NCBI GenBank assembly: GCA_023055355.1
Contig: JALJCS010000002.1
Span: 76,155,001-76,219,000, forward strand
Direction of reading: 5' to 3'
Origin: Agelaius tricolor
Taxonomy: Eukaryota; Chordata; Aves; Passeriformes; Icteridae
Length of the DNA: 64,000 nt
Positions 1 to 11,686 of the stretch are shown piece by piece (position 1 is the first letter of the stretch; each line of letters starts with the position of its first letter). The position numbers were made by a program, and so were the translations under genes. The notes below the pieces were generated by a model. The model saw nothing but the letters and a program-made list of their open reading frames with translations. It was not told where the DNA came from and made no database searches.

Positions 1-3000
1 TTGGTAAATGATCAAATCTCTTTGGAAGTGGACTATAAACCTGTCATGTTAGTCTAAGTAAGGTGTTTGCAGAAGCCTTACTGATTGTGTAGTGGCTCTG
101 CCTGACACAGGCCCTTACTTGCATAGGGAAAATAAATGTAGCTAATGAGGAAATTGTCATGATACAGTTGTATTTTATAGTGACACCTGGGAATGGGGGA
201 GAAATGGTTTCTTTTTGCTGATTTAGTGTTCTTCTGCATTTTTAAATACCAGATGTTTATCAGCTTGTTTTCCAAAAGTGAGAGATTCAGGGAAAGCTTC
301 TGGTATTTTTCTTGTTTAATGATGAAGAAGCAGGAGCTGGTTTTTTGTTTGCTGTTCTCTTTCTCAAGATGTTTATTAAATCATCTAGAAAATTCAGTTC
401 ATTAATTCACTTACTAGAAAGGGAATTGAATGGTACAGGTTATTATTACAGAATGTCAAATCTATTTTTTTTCCTGTAGAATCTATCTCTTTTACTTTTT
501 AAGGTCTGCCCAAACTATGAACCCTAATGAATTTATAGCGCCTTTGCCCCATAAAGGACTTATAGTAAAGAGAGAGATGTTGGAACCCCATCACTGCTGT
601 GAAGGCTAATTTCAGCAGTGCTATTCACCTTCAAAATATTGGCATTTTAATTTTCCTCTTAAAAGCATTTTTGAAATCCTGGTCATAATTCCTATTACTT
701 GGAGCACAAGAGGCCCAACATTCCTTCCTGTGGTACTTCTTTTATAACCTTTGTCCCATGTGGCAGTTTTCCCCTCTTCTAATTACTCCATGATGCAATA
801 TTGGATTTGGCATCTTCTGTATCTGCTGCTGCTGCCCAGAGTTGTGGCAGGTGCCTTTGCTTCCTCAGCAGCAGCTCAGAAAGAAGGAACTGCTGCTTTA
901 TAGAGAGTTCCCTCATATTCCCACAATGGAGCTAATTGGGTGCTTTTGTGATATGAAGAAAGTTCTTTTGATCCCATTTTAATATTGCCAGATGTGCTTG
1001 TCAAAGTTTTCACCGTTGGTAGGTTTTTGGGATAGAGTTTCAACTTTCTTTGTTCTAAGTTAATTTGGGGGGTTTATGTGTAATTTGGGGTGGGTAGAGG
1101 AAGCCTCACTATCTAGAGGAAGCCAGTGGCTAACATCACTGTTGGGAGGTGAAAAATGAATAATGATTTATTGGGACTCCTAGGTCTGTTACACAACTGT
1201 AAAAACTTTAATATCTTTATTTAATCATTGCTTTCTGTGGAAAGAGAAAAGCAGCTAAATTGAGACTTTTTTACATTTCCATGTATTTGAGTTGATGGTT
1301 TCTCCCCCAGCCTCTGGATAGGAGGAAACACATGAGAAATATGGATGGAAAATACACACAGCACCTGCAATATTATGATTACAAAAATAAGTCAGAGTAA
1401 GTCAGCTCTGAAAGTGAAAGTCTCTTTTCCAGAATGAACTTTGACTCTGCGTGCAGTACACGGTACAATAAGCATCATGTATGTTTTAGCTGTATTGAAC
1501 ATGACATTTTTACCAGCTTATCCTATGGTATCCAGCTCTATAATAGCATTAACTCTGAGTATATAGCCACAAAATCCTGTAAAGGAGGGAACCTAAGGTC
1601 AGTTTGGCAAACTCAGTCTCTTTCCTTGTTCCCTTTTATAAAACTACAGTTTGGTTTTATTATTTTTAACTCATGTAACTTGGAATTGAACAACATAGCC
1701 CTTTTCTAGAAGGGCTGTAGAGTGGCTTTTGGGGGGGAGTGTGTGCAGGTGTGTATGTGAGAGGGTAAGATACCATTATTTGCCCAACTGGGAATTCTCT
1801 TACCCTAATCCTACCCCAGGCACCCTCCAGTGTCCTATTTCACTCTGTATTGTGAGGTTTTGCTAAGGAAGTAATTTCCCCATGGAAGCTAATGAGCAGT
1901 ACTGTTTAGGGACTTTTCTAGCTCTTCTGAAAATGGCTTGTGAGTAGTCACTTTATTCAATTCTTGCCTTGAAAGATGAAGCTCATTGTGTTAGCTTGAG
2001 GACTGGGGTGGTGTTTGTTTGTTTGTTTTTTTCTCTTGGAGCATTTCAGAAATTCCTTGTAAAGAAATAACGTTGAAGTAAAGCTGCTTAAAGCAATCTA
2101 TTTGAAGGCTTTCTAAGACAAATACTTAAAAAAATTTAGTCACATGCTAAGCATGAGGCCTTGCTATGTGGTTAATTAACTGGAGCCAGAAATTTGGTCA
2201 GTCATATGATGCCTGTACTGCTTCAATTGTTCAGCAGTGCTTTTTTCTGTTATGCATTTATCTTGAATAACTTGAACTATCATGAGATGAGTAAAAGCAT
2301 TACACATTTCCTAAGGTGTGTTGATTTCCCAGAACGGGATGAAGTACTTAACTAATGCTAGCATGCTTCAGGATGCTTCAAAACATCTCTAAGATAGATA
2401 ATACATGCTTTATAAAAGCACTTCTGCCTCTCTAGTCCTTTTAACTGTGTTTCAGTGGAATCATATTCCTATTTTCTTCATTACTAACCTGTATGTGATT
2501 GCAAATGTGTGACTCAAGATAGATTTGCTAAACAATGCTGAGCTTCTAGAATAATTTTTCTAACTTGTAGTAGATAATATTATGTTTTACTTGCACTGTC
2601 TTGACACAGCAGGTAGAGACAGAGCTGTCTGTCCTGGAGTTCATAGTCTTGATGATGAGTGACAGAACTTCCAGGAGATTTATTTACCTTGATTGTCAGA
2701 AGTTATTTGTGCAGCTCATATAAATTGTGATAGAACTCCGAAAGAAATTGCAAAGTAAGAAGCACTTGTCGTGTTCTTCAAGTTGACTTAATAGCCTAAA
2801 GAATTTCAGTATTTGGAGATGTTGAACATGGAAAAAAGTTACATGTCTGTGACTAAAATGATTTGTATTGATCTTCAGAGTAGTTTAGTCACTGAACAGT
2901 ATTGAGTATCCAAGAAATGGATAGTGAAGGTTGTTATTACATTAATGACATGTAGGGGTGGTAGAAGTTATTTTCAGTTACTTAGATGCGGTGAAGTATT

Positions 3001-3442
3001 GAAGCCATATGCTGATGTGCTGAAAGTCTGAAGGGTGTCTTGCATGGAAGCTGGAAAGCAAACTTGAGTTTTGCCATCCAAAGGCTATCCAAGACAATTA
3101 CTGGGATGTACTGGGGGTGCAGAAGGTAGACACACTCAAGCTGTGGATGTGGCACCATTCCCTTTCTTGTAAGCACCTAGATTTTTAGGTACTAGATAAG
3201 CACCAGCAGTTCTTTCAAATAAAAATGAGGACTCTGTCCTGTACTTTGTAGTATAACTGTAGACTTTGCTTACAACTCTATAAACTGAAGATGGTGTATT
3301 GCCATTCTCTTTCTATTCCCCATTGAGACTGAACAGTTACTGTTGATGGTAGGGGTGGTTTTTGTGGTGGTTGTTATTTGGTTGGTTGGGCTTGGGATTT
3401 TTTGTTTGCTTTTAATTTACAATACCATTTATTTTCTAACAG
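1..3442 (+). other. PIP4P2: PIP4P2 intron (3' part), no exon seen
   Basis: The sequence lies upstream of the first recognisable PIP4P2 exon and ends with a pyrimidine-rich stretch and a CAG acceptor at 3440-3442. I looked for the preceding zinc-ribbon-like exons of this family (Cys-x-x-Cys pairs) and did not find them, so they should lie left of the window. The stretch is AT-rich unique-looking sequence with only short T runs. The open frames here (for example 193-405 and 1434-1709) are short and resemble no protein I know. Confidence 0.6.
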
Positions 3443-3533
3443 TTCTTCTGTTGGAAGTGCACTGCCACGGAGGCGCTGCTGTGCATATATCACAATTGGA
3501 ATGATATGCATCTTCATTGGTGTTGGATTAACT
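3443..3533 (+). CDS. PIP4P2: PIP4P2 (TMEM55A) penultimate coding exon
   Basis: The product is type 2 phosphatidylinositol-4,5-bisphosphate 4-phosphatase, a late-endosomal, lysosomal and phagosomal membrane enzyme that converts PtdIns(4,5)P2 to PtdIns5P. This 91-nt exon starts after a CAG acceptor with one base of a split codon and then encodes 30 residues. They begin SSVGSALPRRRCCAYITIG and run into the first C-terminal transmembrane helix (IGMICIFIGVGLT). It ends in phase 0 at a GTGAGT donor. The stretch matches my recollection of human PIP4P2 almost residue for residue. The paralogue PIP4P1 (TMEM55B) has a different tail, so PIP4P2 is preferred. The catalytic part lies in exons left of the window. 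Confidence 0.93.
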
Positions 3534-4676
3534 GTGAGTGATGTCCCATGATAAATTTGCAGCTGTGTGCAGGGGTGTGTGTGTTCAAAGAAGTTCTCTT
3601 AGTTGACCAGCTCTTCTTTTCCCAGCATTTGAGTAAAACTTCCTAAATTGTGTGGTTTTTGTAATCTCCATTAAAACTGTGAACTTGATCATCTGAGTAG
3701 GCCAAAACAAGGATTTTTTTAAAAAAATATATTCTGGCACTTTGATAATCTCTTTTTTCTGATGTTAAATTTGACTCTTCATCTCTAAAAATTTGAGTTT
3801 TATGAAAAATGGTTCATTTCGCTGTAGAAATACTGGAACATCTTGCTCTTGCTAGAGCTCTCAAAACTTCATGTTTCCAAAAATGCATGTCACTGTATAG
3901 CCAGAAATAGAAGTTCCACTGCACTAGAGGTGAATGGGGTTCCAAGCACTAGAAATATGTATGAGTCTTTGTAATTTGTAAAAGCTGTAAAGAGGAAAAC
4001 CAGCTCATAAGCTATTTACAAATGAGAAGGCTCAGTCTGTTGTTATTCTGTTAAGTGGAACCAGTGGTATCTGGCTTGCCAGTATCTCCTACAGGTTACT
4101 AGAGCCAACTTTCTACCTGGGAATCCCAGAAAAGTTAATGTGAGGAAATACCTCCAGTGAATTCATATGTGTAATTCTCATTATGCCTCTAACTTGCGTT
4201 TTTACTCGAATAATTAATTATGTGTGTTCTTAAATGAGTTGTGAAGGATTTTCCAGGTTCCCTCATAGAAACAAAGCCAGAAATAAACACAGTGAGAGAC
4301 AAATTTCTTTTCCTTTTTTTCATGACCTTACTGAATTGGGAAATTATGTGAAAACATTTTTCTATGAAGTTTGTCTAGAGGCTTGTGTAGCCTCCATCCT
4401 TGGAGTTATTTGGGACCTAGCTGGGTTAAAACCATGGACAACTTGGTGTGACCTTGGGGTTGACCCTACTTTGATTGGGGAGTTGGCACTAGAGGTCTCC
4501 TGATCTCCCTTTCAAGCTCCATTATCCTATGGTTATGTAAAATCAAGCTAATAAAACACCTAATTTACCCTTACCAGAGTTGTAAAGGTGCTGAAATGCT
4601 TCTCCTTAATATAACTTCCTCTTCCCTGAAGAACAGACAGTGCTGTATGTTTGACACTACTGTTTTCTCTTTTTAG
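3534..4676 (+). other. PIP4P2: PIP4P2 last intron
   Basis: An intron of 1143 bases between the two recognised exons. It has a GTGAGT donor at 3534 and a pyrimidine-rich acceptor ending TTTTTAG at 4676. No other feature was seen. The 89-codon open frame at 4234-4503 has no recognisable similarity and is taken as chance. Confidence 0.85.
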
Positions 4677-4820
4677 GTTGGTACACAAGATTTCGCCAGG
4701 CGATTTCACGCAACATATGTTTCTTGGGCTGTTGCTTATCTCTTAGGTTTAATCTGCCTCATTCGAGCCTGCTACTGGGGGGCCATTAAAGTCAGCTATC
4801 CAGAGCACAATTTTGCATAG
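4677..4820 (+). CDS. PIP4P2: PIP4P2 (TMEM55A) terminal coding exon with stop
   Basis: This exon starts in phase 0 right after the TTTTTAG acceptor and encodes 47 residues plus TAG at 4818-4820. It opens with VGTQDFARRFHATYVSWAV, includes the second C-terminal transmembrane helix (about YVSWAVAYLLGLICLI) and ends ACYWGAIKVSYPEHNFA. The tail resembles the human PIP4P2 C-terminus, with only conservative changes. The helix pair anchors the enzyme in the late endosome or lysosome membrane. The frame is intact and the length looks normal for the family, so the gene appears functional here. Confidence 0.95.
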   Translation, partial: VGTQDFARRFHATYVSWAVAYLLGLICLIRACYWGAIKVSYPEHNFA

Positions 4821-5497
4821 AAAATTGTTAGGTTATAGATGAACACCTAGTAGTTCTGGATATTACATCTTGGACACTTTTAAAACCTTTCCTGTAAGGA
4901 TTCCATTCTGTTCAAAGTAGTTTAAAGACTGGGGGGTCTCTAAGAACAAATGTTCATTGCACTACATAATATGCAAATAGTTTGTTTTGCTGCTAGATTC
5001 CCTAGCTCTGAATACTAAAGCTATGTTTACATGTTCATAACTCTGTCTTTATAGGTGTTGAATTGTATTTCAAACAGTATTAAGTTTTACATTTCCTTTG
5101 TTATGTTAAAATCCGTCTGCCATTTTTCTAGATTATCAGTAAGAATTCAAAAGCAAGAGTGTTTATAAGTGTTTCTACAGTAGCTTCACATTTGTACTTA
5201 ACATTTTAACTAAAATTATATTCAAGTGGCTTGCTTTAAAACCTAAGCAATAAGCATTTTGCTTGAACTGCTTTACTGCATCTTTTGCCTAAGATCATAG
5301 TGACCTTATTCAGGAAATGAAAATTGTGAGTGTTTAAAAGACTGACACTGTTGCTAGAGAGACATTTGTAAACACTGTATGCTTGGAGATTTTTCAGGTA
5401 GAGAGATGCTATTTTGGTAGTCCAATTAAATTTCCATTTATCCAGGGTTGGATTTCAGTTAGGATAAATGCTTTTTCCTCAAGGATCCTGGGACTGA

Positions 5498-5575
5498 GGT
5501 TTTGGTTTTTGGTTTTGGTTTGTTCTGGTTGGGGTTTTTTTTTGTTTGTTTGGTTTGGTTTGGTTTGTTTTTTTT
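5498..5575 (+). repeat. G/T-rich simple tract (TTTGG/TTTG runs)
   Basis: About 78 bases made almost only of G and T, with repeated GGTTTT, GGTTTG and TTTGT units and poly-T blocks. It lies inside the presumed PIP4P2 3'UTR. The tract is open in several frames on both strands, which explains the overlapping short ORFs here. It is low-complexity sequence with no protein implied. Confidence 0.8.
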
Positions 5576-6262
5576 TAACTGGCAAATCCTAAAAGCCATG
5601 CTCGGATTATGGAACTTAACTCTGGTTACTTGTACAAGTTCCTTTACAGGGTCTAAGGGAAGCATTTCATATGACTTGGTTTGTAATACTTCAGTGTCAT
5701 GTAGATGACAATAAGACGGTGATGGGTTGCCTCTTACTTTCCTCTGATCGCATCAGATTTTTTCTGCTTGGGAGAGTTATGACACTGGTCACTGCAAAGG
5801 GAGACACTGTAAATTCTCATTAACTGCTGTAATAAGGAAATTAGTAAACTATTACTTGGACCATTCCATCAAAGTACATCTAATCAATTTAGCACTGACT
5901 TGCCAAGAGAATACGGAAACAGAAAGTTTTTTCTAATGATGTATTCAGAAAGGATTGAGGGACCAGTTCTTGCACTGCCCATCTTTATAATTTTAAACAA
6001 GTTTTTGCTAAATTCAGAAGGAATGTCCTGAGTGATTTAGACAACTAGTAATTTAGCTAATGGGGTCAGATGGGTAAATTAATATGGATGTTTCAGGGAT
6101 ACATGTAATTTAAATTATCTATGTTCCTGCTAAGTCAAAATGATATTCGGATAAGGATTTTGGAGCACAATAAATGTAAATGATCGAACTGTAAATGATC
6201 TGTCTTTGTATGACGCTAAATGTATAAAAGCAGTAGCTCAGGATTACAATGTACCTTTTACA

Positions 6263-6276
6263 AATAAACTAATAAA
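6263..6276 (+). terminator. PIP4P2: Candidate polyadenylation signals, PIP4P2 proximal
   Basis: AATAAA occurs at 6263-6268 and again at 6271-6276, with a further ATAAAG just after and T-rich sequence downstream. This is the strongest candidate 3' end for the PIP4P2 transcript. Confidence 0.55.
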
Positions 6277-7174
6277 GAAATAAAGATTATTATTCAAACT
6301 TAAATGTATTTTGTTATTTATATGTATATAAGAATGTGTAAGCGGACGAATTTGCTGATATGATACAGGAACCACAAAAGTATGGCACACTAAAGGTGAC
6401 CTCTGCATTTTTGCCAAATGGCAGCCTCAGGAATATATGATAGCAATAATAAATTGCAATTATCTTGATGTTTTAGGAAGAATGAGGATGTAAATAATGG
6501 ATGAAACCAGTGTTGGGATTCTATTTTCTTGAGTCAATGGCTTATTGATGGACTAATATACTCGTTTCTTTTCCTAGTGATTTTTACATCCCTTCACTGT
6601 TGAGATTTGCTGTATTCACTTGCCTTTGAATCTGTGAATACTCTTTCCTGGTACTTGGTGTTTCAAAATACTGCCTGCACTCCACATTGTGACATAAAGT
6701 AGGTTAGGGCTGTACAGAAAACTATCCACTGCTTTTGTAACTTCAGTGAGGGTGGCATTGGGAGTGGGGGGGGCTGGGTATGATGTTATTTTAATGAATC
6801 AATTGAATTTGTACTTTTCTCCCCTGTGTTAAGCTATACTTTGTTTCCTGTCTTGTGTTTCTTTTTCTCAACCTTTTTCAGCAGAAGGGATGGACAAAGC
6901 AACTTACTTCTGTCAGGATCAGGGTACTAGCACAATGTTAGCTTCTACTTCCTTTTGCAAAGTAAAACATGGTAATTATTCCTATAAAGTGTAATTACAT
7001 TTCAACCACTGCTGGTAGATAGAATGTACATAGAATTGTGATATTTTTACCAGCTTAGAAATGTAATGGTAGAATCTGATGGGACATTGAGGGACTCCAA
7101 TGGATGTGGCTGTTTGTGAAGTGGACTTGTTTGTAGACAGTTGTGATGTTCTGTGCTGAACTACTTACCAATCC

Positions 7175-7180
7175 AATAAA
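7175..7180 (+). terminator. PIP4P2: Candidate distal polyadenylation signal
   Basis: AATAAA preceded by CC and followed about 20 bases later by an A-rich run from 7196. It could be an alternative PIP4P2 3' end. The genomic A run could also make it an internal-priming artefact in cDNA data. Confidence 0.35.
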
Positions 7181-10100
7181 CTTCTCTGAACTTAAAATTA
7201 AAAAAAAAAATTAACATCCTGTCCTGTGCATACAGACCACTAGAACAACTTTCAGGTTTTATAATCACTCATTGTTTTTGTTCATTTTCAATAGTCTTTT
7301 CCTTAAGGTACTATTTTTGTATTAGGTATTGGAATGTCCTATTCAAATTCAGGATTAAGGATTTATGTCCTTGAGGTTTTAGTTCCCCCCGTTCCCTGTT
7401 CTCCTTCCACTCCTTTCCACCAGAGCTTTTATACAAACTGTGTGTCCTTGGCTAGGAAACACTTCAGATCTTAAACTGGATTTAGTTTTTAAATTATAAA
7501 CCTACTGATTAATAAGTCTTTGACTGTTTTATTTATACCCACCATACATGTTAATATGTTGTCTTATGAGGCCAAGAGGGTAGTGTTTCTGAAAATTAGG
7601 AGATCTTCGTCACAAGTAGCATGCTGAAAGAAGCTAAATCTTTCAGACTAGTCTGATAAGAAATTCAGCATGAAGTGCTTGGAGAAGATGCTGGAGCAGC
7701 TGTGGAGTCATGAGTGGTTATTGCTGAGAAATGGATATTGTCTTTCAGTGTATGCCTTTATAAACAGAGGGAATGCCAGGGCAGCAGCTTCATATGAAGT
7801 TCTAGAAAATCTTTCTAACTAACTTTAAGGCCTCGAATAATAAATAGGTGAGTAGCAGCAAGATGATTTGTCATGTTAGATCTACCTCACTGCTTTTTCC
7901 ACCAGCAAAAAATCCACACTGAATGAAGCATGCACTCTAAAAATATCTTGGAAATGTTCTTCTAAGCAAGCTTGAGAAACCCATCAGTAAAATTATTCAA
8001 ATATAGTGATTATCAAGGTGCAAAGATATGGCAAGCCATGCATACCAGCTTTTTGGAAATACTTAATACTTTGTCAAGTTTGTATGCTGTTTATATCTTA
8101 TAATTCCAGCTGTTAGGAACTGAGAGCAAGTTGAGTGACTTCATTATATTTATTCATCCTGGTTTCCTACTTAATTCCTTGTGTGATTTGGATTAACAGT
8201 GCCAGGGACTGAACTTCCCCTTTCAAAGAATCTGTTGTGGGAAAATAGATCAGGGTTGGAGAAATGAGTATCACTAAATTATTTGAAATAAAAAATTATA
8301 TCCATAATTCATAGAATGTATAGTATTTGAAAGCTGGACTCTCATTGTATTAAATCCCCCTTCATAACTAAAATTAGTCTCTTTACAGGGGAGTTACAAT
8401 TTTTGTCTCAGTTGCCAGATTAAATTGTCCCCATTCCTCAGCCTTCCAACTGTGCCTATACCAATCCCAGGATTTAGCAGCAGAGTTGTACTGGAGGAGT
8501 ATGAGCAACTGCACTGTACACACATTATAGGTGTAGGACAGTATCCTGCTTGAAAATAACTCTGAAAGTGCCTCCTTAATTCAGATTTCCTTCTGTGATT
8601 TCACTGATGCTGTTGACCTGCAGCACATTGCATGAAGGTGAAGGAGCAAAAGGCTGGGTGGAGGCCTTGAAGGAGAGGGGAGAGAGCAATTTAATCTGAT
8701 TAAAGTTATTTGCAAGATTTTTGTTATGGATATTTGAGCCAACAAGAAAAGAATATCTAGGCTCAGTTTCCTACAGCTTTAGCCACAAAAGGGGTTTTAT
8801 TTTAGAACAATAAAGCTGCTTGTTAGCTTGATTAGCCAGCAACTTGTTATGTTACACTTCAGTGGAATCTGGGGGAGTCTACCAGGCAGGTATCCCTGTA
8901 TCACCTCTTCTGCTTTAGTATTCATTTGTAGGTGTTCATGCTGGCTGCTTTTGGGGAAAACAAAGAAAAATGACATGACAGTAACAGACTTTGGATCTGG
9001 ACCTGTGTAGTGGATTTTATGGTTCTTTTTAAGAGTTCATTTGAAAGAAGTGTGTTCAGCTAAATCTTGTGAGCAAAAGCAGTAGATATGACTATGGATT
9101 GGGAATTAATCCAGATGAAAAGCTGTGTGTCATTGCAGTGACTTAGTAAAATGATTATCAAGTGGGTCAGGGAACACTTATGGCTAAAAGAGAAAGCTGG
9201 ATGAGGTGCATAGGGTCATAAAGTTGCATATTAGCATTTTATCCAGTAACAGCATATTGTGCAATGGAGAAACCACCATTTATTTCAAAGTAAATTTAAT
9301 AGGAGCTCTTTTGCATGAATTTATATAAATTTGTAACGACACGGTTATAAGAAGTTCCAGCTTCCTTAGATTTACATGCAGTGCTTAATGTCTAAAACCA
9401 CTCCAAACAACTGGAGAAGGGAATTAGAGACTGAGCTTAGAAAACACCTCTGAGGGCATGCTGCCATTTTTTGGGGTTTTTTTTTTTTTGCAATATTTCC
9501 TCAGAAAAATGATTTGGCTGATGGAATTTCAGGACTGATTTGTGTTAAATTGTATGAGAAAGAATTTGCTGACAGGCCAAATGACATACAGCATATTACG
9601 CTCACAGAAGGATCAAGCATCAATTTTTAGTATTTCCAAAACAGTCTTTAAATTTTCATTGTCTATTAATGAAGTCTCTTACCCATGCATAATATCTTTC
9701 TTGCCATGCTTTCAATTTGTTAAGAAAATTAGAAAAATTGACTAGATAGGAAATAAGTAGAGAATTTTATATTATTTGTGTAGTGTTATTGGAGTATATG
9801 GGGTCTGTTTTAATTTTGTAAATGGGATGATATTTTTCTTTGCATATTTTAAAATTTTCTATCTGTAACTGATACCACTGTGTGTTTTATCTGCCAGTTT
9901 CTCAGGTAAAACTTATGAAGTGTACCAAATTCTTGCCTGTTTAAGGAATGCTCTAACAACATACTGAATATAATTTCCAACTATATCAGAGAGATAAAAC
10001 ATAGAGTACCTTGAAGATGTGAATCTTTAATACAGAATTTCTGTTCAACAGTAATTGAAAGGTATAACACAACTTCCAAGAAGCTCTGCAAGCTTGGAGC

Positions 10101-11396
10101 CCTATGCCCTGCACAGACTGTATGGCAAGGAACCCCTAACAGCCACCAACCACATGACCCAGCAGAAAGAAGAAATTTTCACAGGCGTTCTCTGGCTGTA
10201 TTTCATTGAAAATGCAGGCACCCAAAGAGTCTTCCTTTCAGAAATCTGAGTCTGACAAACTGGCATTCTTTGGTTTTTGGGTTTTTTCCCCCCATCAAAA
10301 ATTGCTGAGCTCACTCTAATCAGTGTGGAAGAGGGCTAAAAAAGTCTATAGTGTTATTTGTAGTTCGTGCACCTTTCTTATTTAGGAGTGAGAAAACAAT
10401 ACTTCACATTCTTTTTAGCATAAATGCACACTATTCTTATTTTGATGGACAGGTCAATGAACTGGGAAGCATGCTTTAAAATCTGAGCTATAGCTGTCTC
10501 TTATTTTGCTTTGTTGTTTATAATGTCAAATATTAATCTTTTAGATAAAAAATTTTCATCCCAAAAGTTTCATGTATATTTTTTGGGCAGTTTCAGTTCA
10601 AGTAGTACTGTTTTGCCAGGAATGAGATCAGGGAAAAGCTGTTTATGCTTAAATAAAACCACATAGCTCTATACAACTCCAGCTACCCCTGCACCCTGCT
10701 TTGGAGCACTTTGGTAGGATCAGTTGGTGATTTTAACTGTCCTGCACAGTGATCTGAAATATGGCTAGGTTATAAGACTCAGGAAAAATTTCAGCTGTGT
10801 GTGAGAATAAACCTTTTTTCTTCCTCTTTGTTTTAAAGTTTTAAAGAAAGCAGAAAAGAAAATCTGTTAAATATAGTGATTTTAAGCTAATGTCATTAAT
10901 ACAGAACAACACCACTCTGTAGCCCTTCTGTTTTGATTGAGTTTAAGATATAGTGCAATTGGATTGGGAAAAAAAATATTTATTTGTTTGTTTGGTTTTA
11001 GAACTCCAAAGTAAAAGCTTGAAAACTATTGACTTTGACCATGCTTTAGCAGAGGAAAACAGAGCAGGTCAGGAGTGTGGAGAGCTCACTCTGATGCATG
11101 GCTGCACGTGGGGACAGCAATTTTTGTCACACACAGGCAGTGAGGCAGTGTTGGGGTGGGACCCTGCCCTTCTCTACTGCAGAGAAGCAGCCTGGCTGTC
11201 ACAGCAGCCAGCCCTTGCTACAGTGACAGGAGCAGGACACTGCTTCCATCACACACTGCAGCATCTTTTTATGCCCACAGCAGCTCATGTATTTTAATAC
11301 AGCATCAAGTGTTGCTAATACCAATCTGATTCCTGACAGTAGGCAGAGAAAGAAGGTAATTTTTTTTTACAATTCCAATGTTTGTATTTGTGAAAT

Positions 11397-11686
11397 TCCA
11401 CAGAATTCACAGAAATTCACAGAATCACTAGGTTGGAAGAGACCTTCAAGATCATTGAGTCCAACCCAGCCCCAACATCTCAACTAAACCATGGCACTGA
11501 GTTTTCTTAAACACATCCAGGGATGGTGACTCCACCACCTCCCTGGGCAGGCTGGTCCAGAACTTTATCACCCTTTCTGTAAAAAACTTTTTCCTAATAT
11601 CCAACCTATATTTCCCTTGATGCAGCTTGAGACTGTCCTCTGGTTCTGTCAGTTGCTGCCTGGTGAAAGAGACCAACCTTCATTTA
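11397..11686 (-). mobile_element. CR1 LINE 3' fragment (antisense to +)
   Basis: The left edge carries the CR1 3'-terminal signature read from the other strand: repeated CACAGAATTCACAG motifs, then CACTAGGTTGGAAGAGACC and an AGATCATTGAGTCC block. On the minus strand the open frame contains the CR1 ORF2 tail pattern [16 protein letters not shown] followed by [11 protein letters not shown], which is the C-terminal end of the reverse-transcriptase protein. The element is 5'-truncated, as usual for CR1, and is not active. Confidence 0.9.

Larger units (their letters stand above)
4821..7200 (+). other. PIP4P2: PIP4P2 3' untranslated region (end uncertain)
   Basis: After the stop codon there is about 1.45-2.4 kb of AT-rich sequence with no coding potential. 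Candidate ends are an AATAAA cluster at 6263-6276 and a second AATAAA at 7175-7180 followed by an A-rich run. The first is the better candidate because two overlapping signals are followed by T-rich sequence. The segment contains one G/T-rich simple tract. The boundary is inference without transcript data. Confidence 0.55.

Noticed and set aside
5459..5708. Overlapping short open frames in a G/T-rich tract
   Set aside because: Low-complexity sequence in the PIP4P2 3'UTR, open on both strands by composition.
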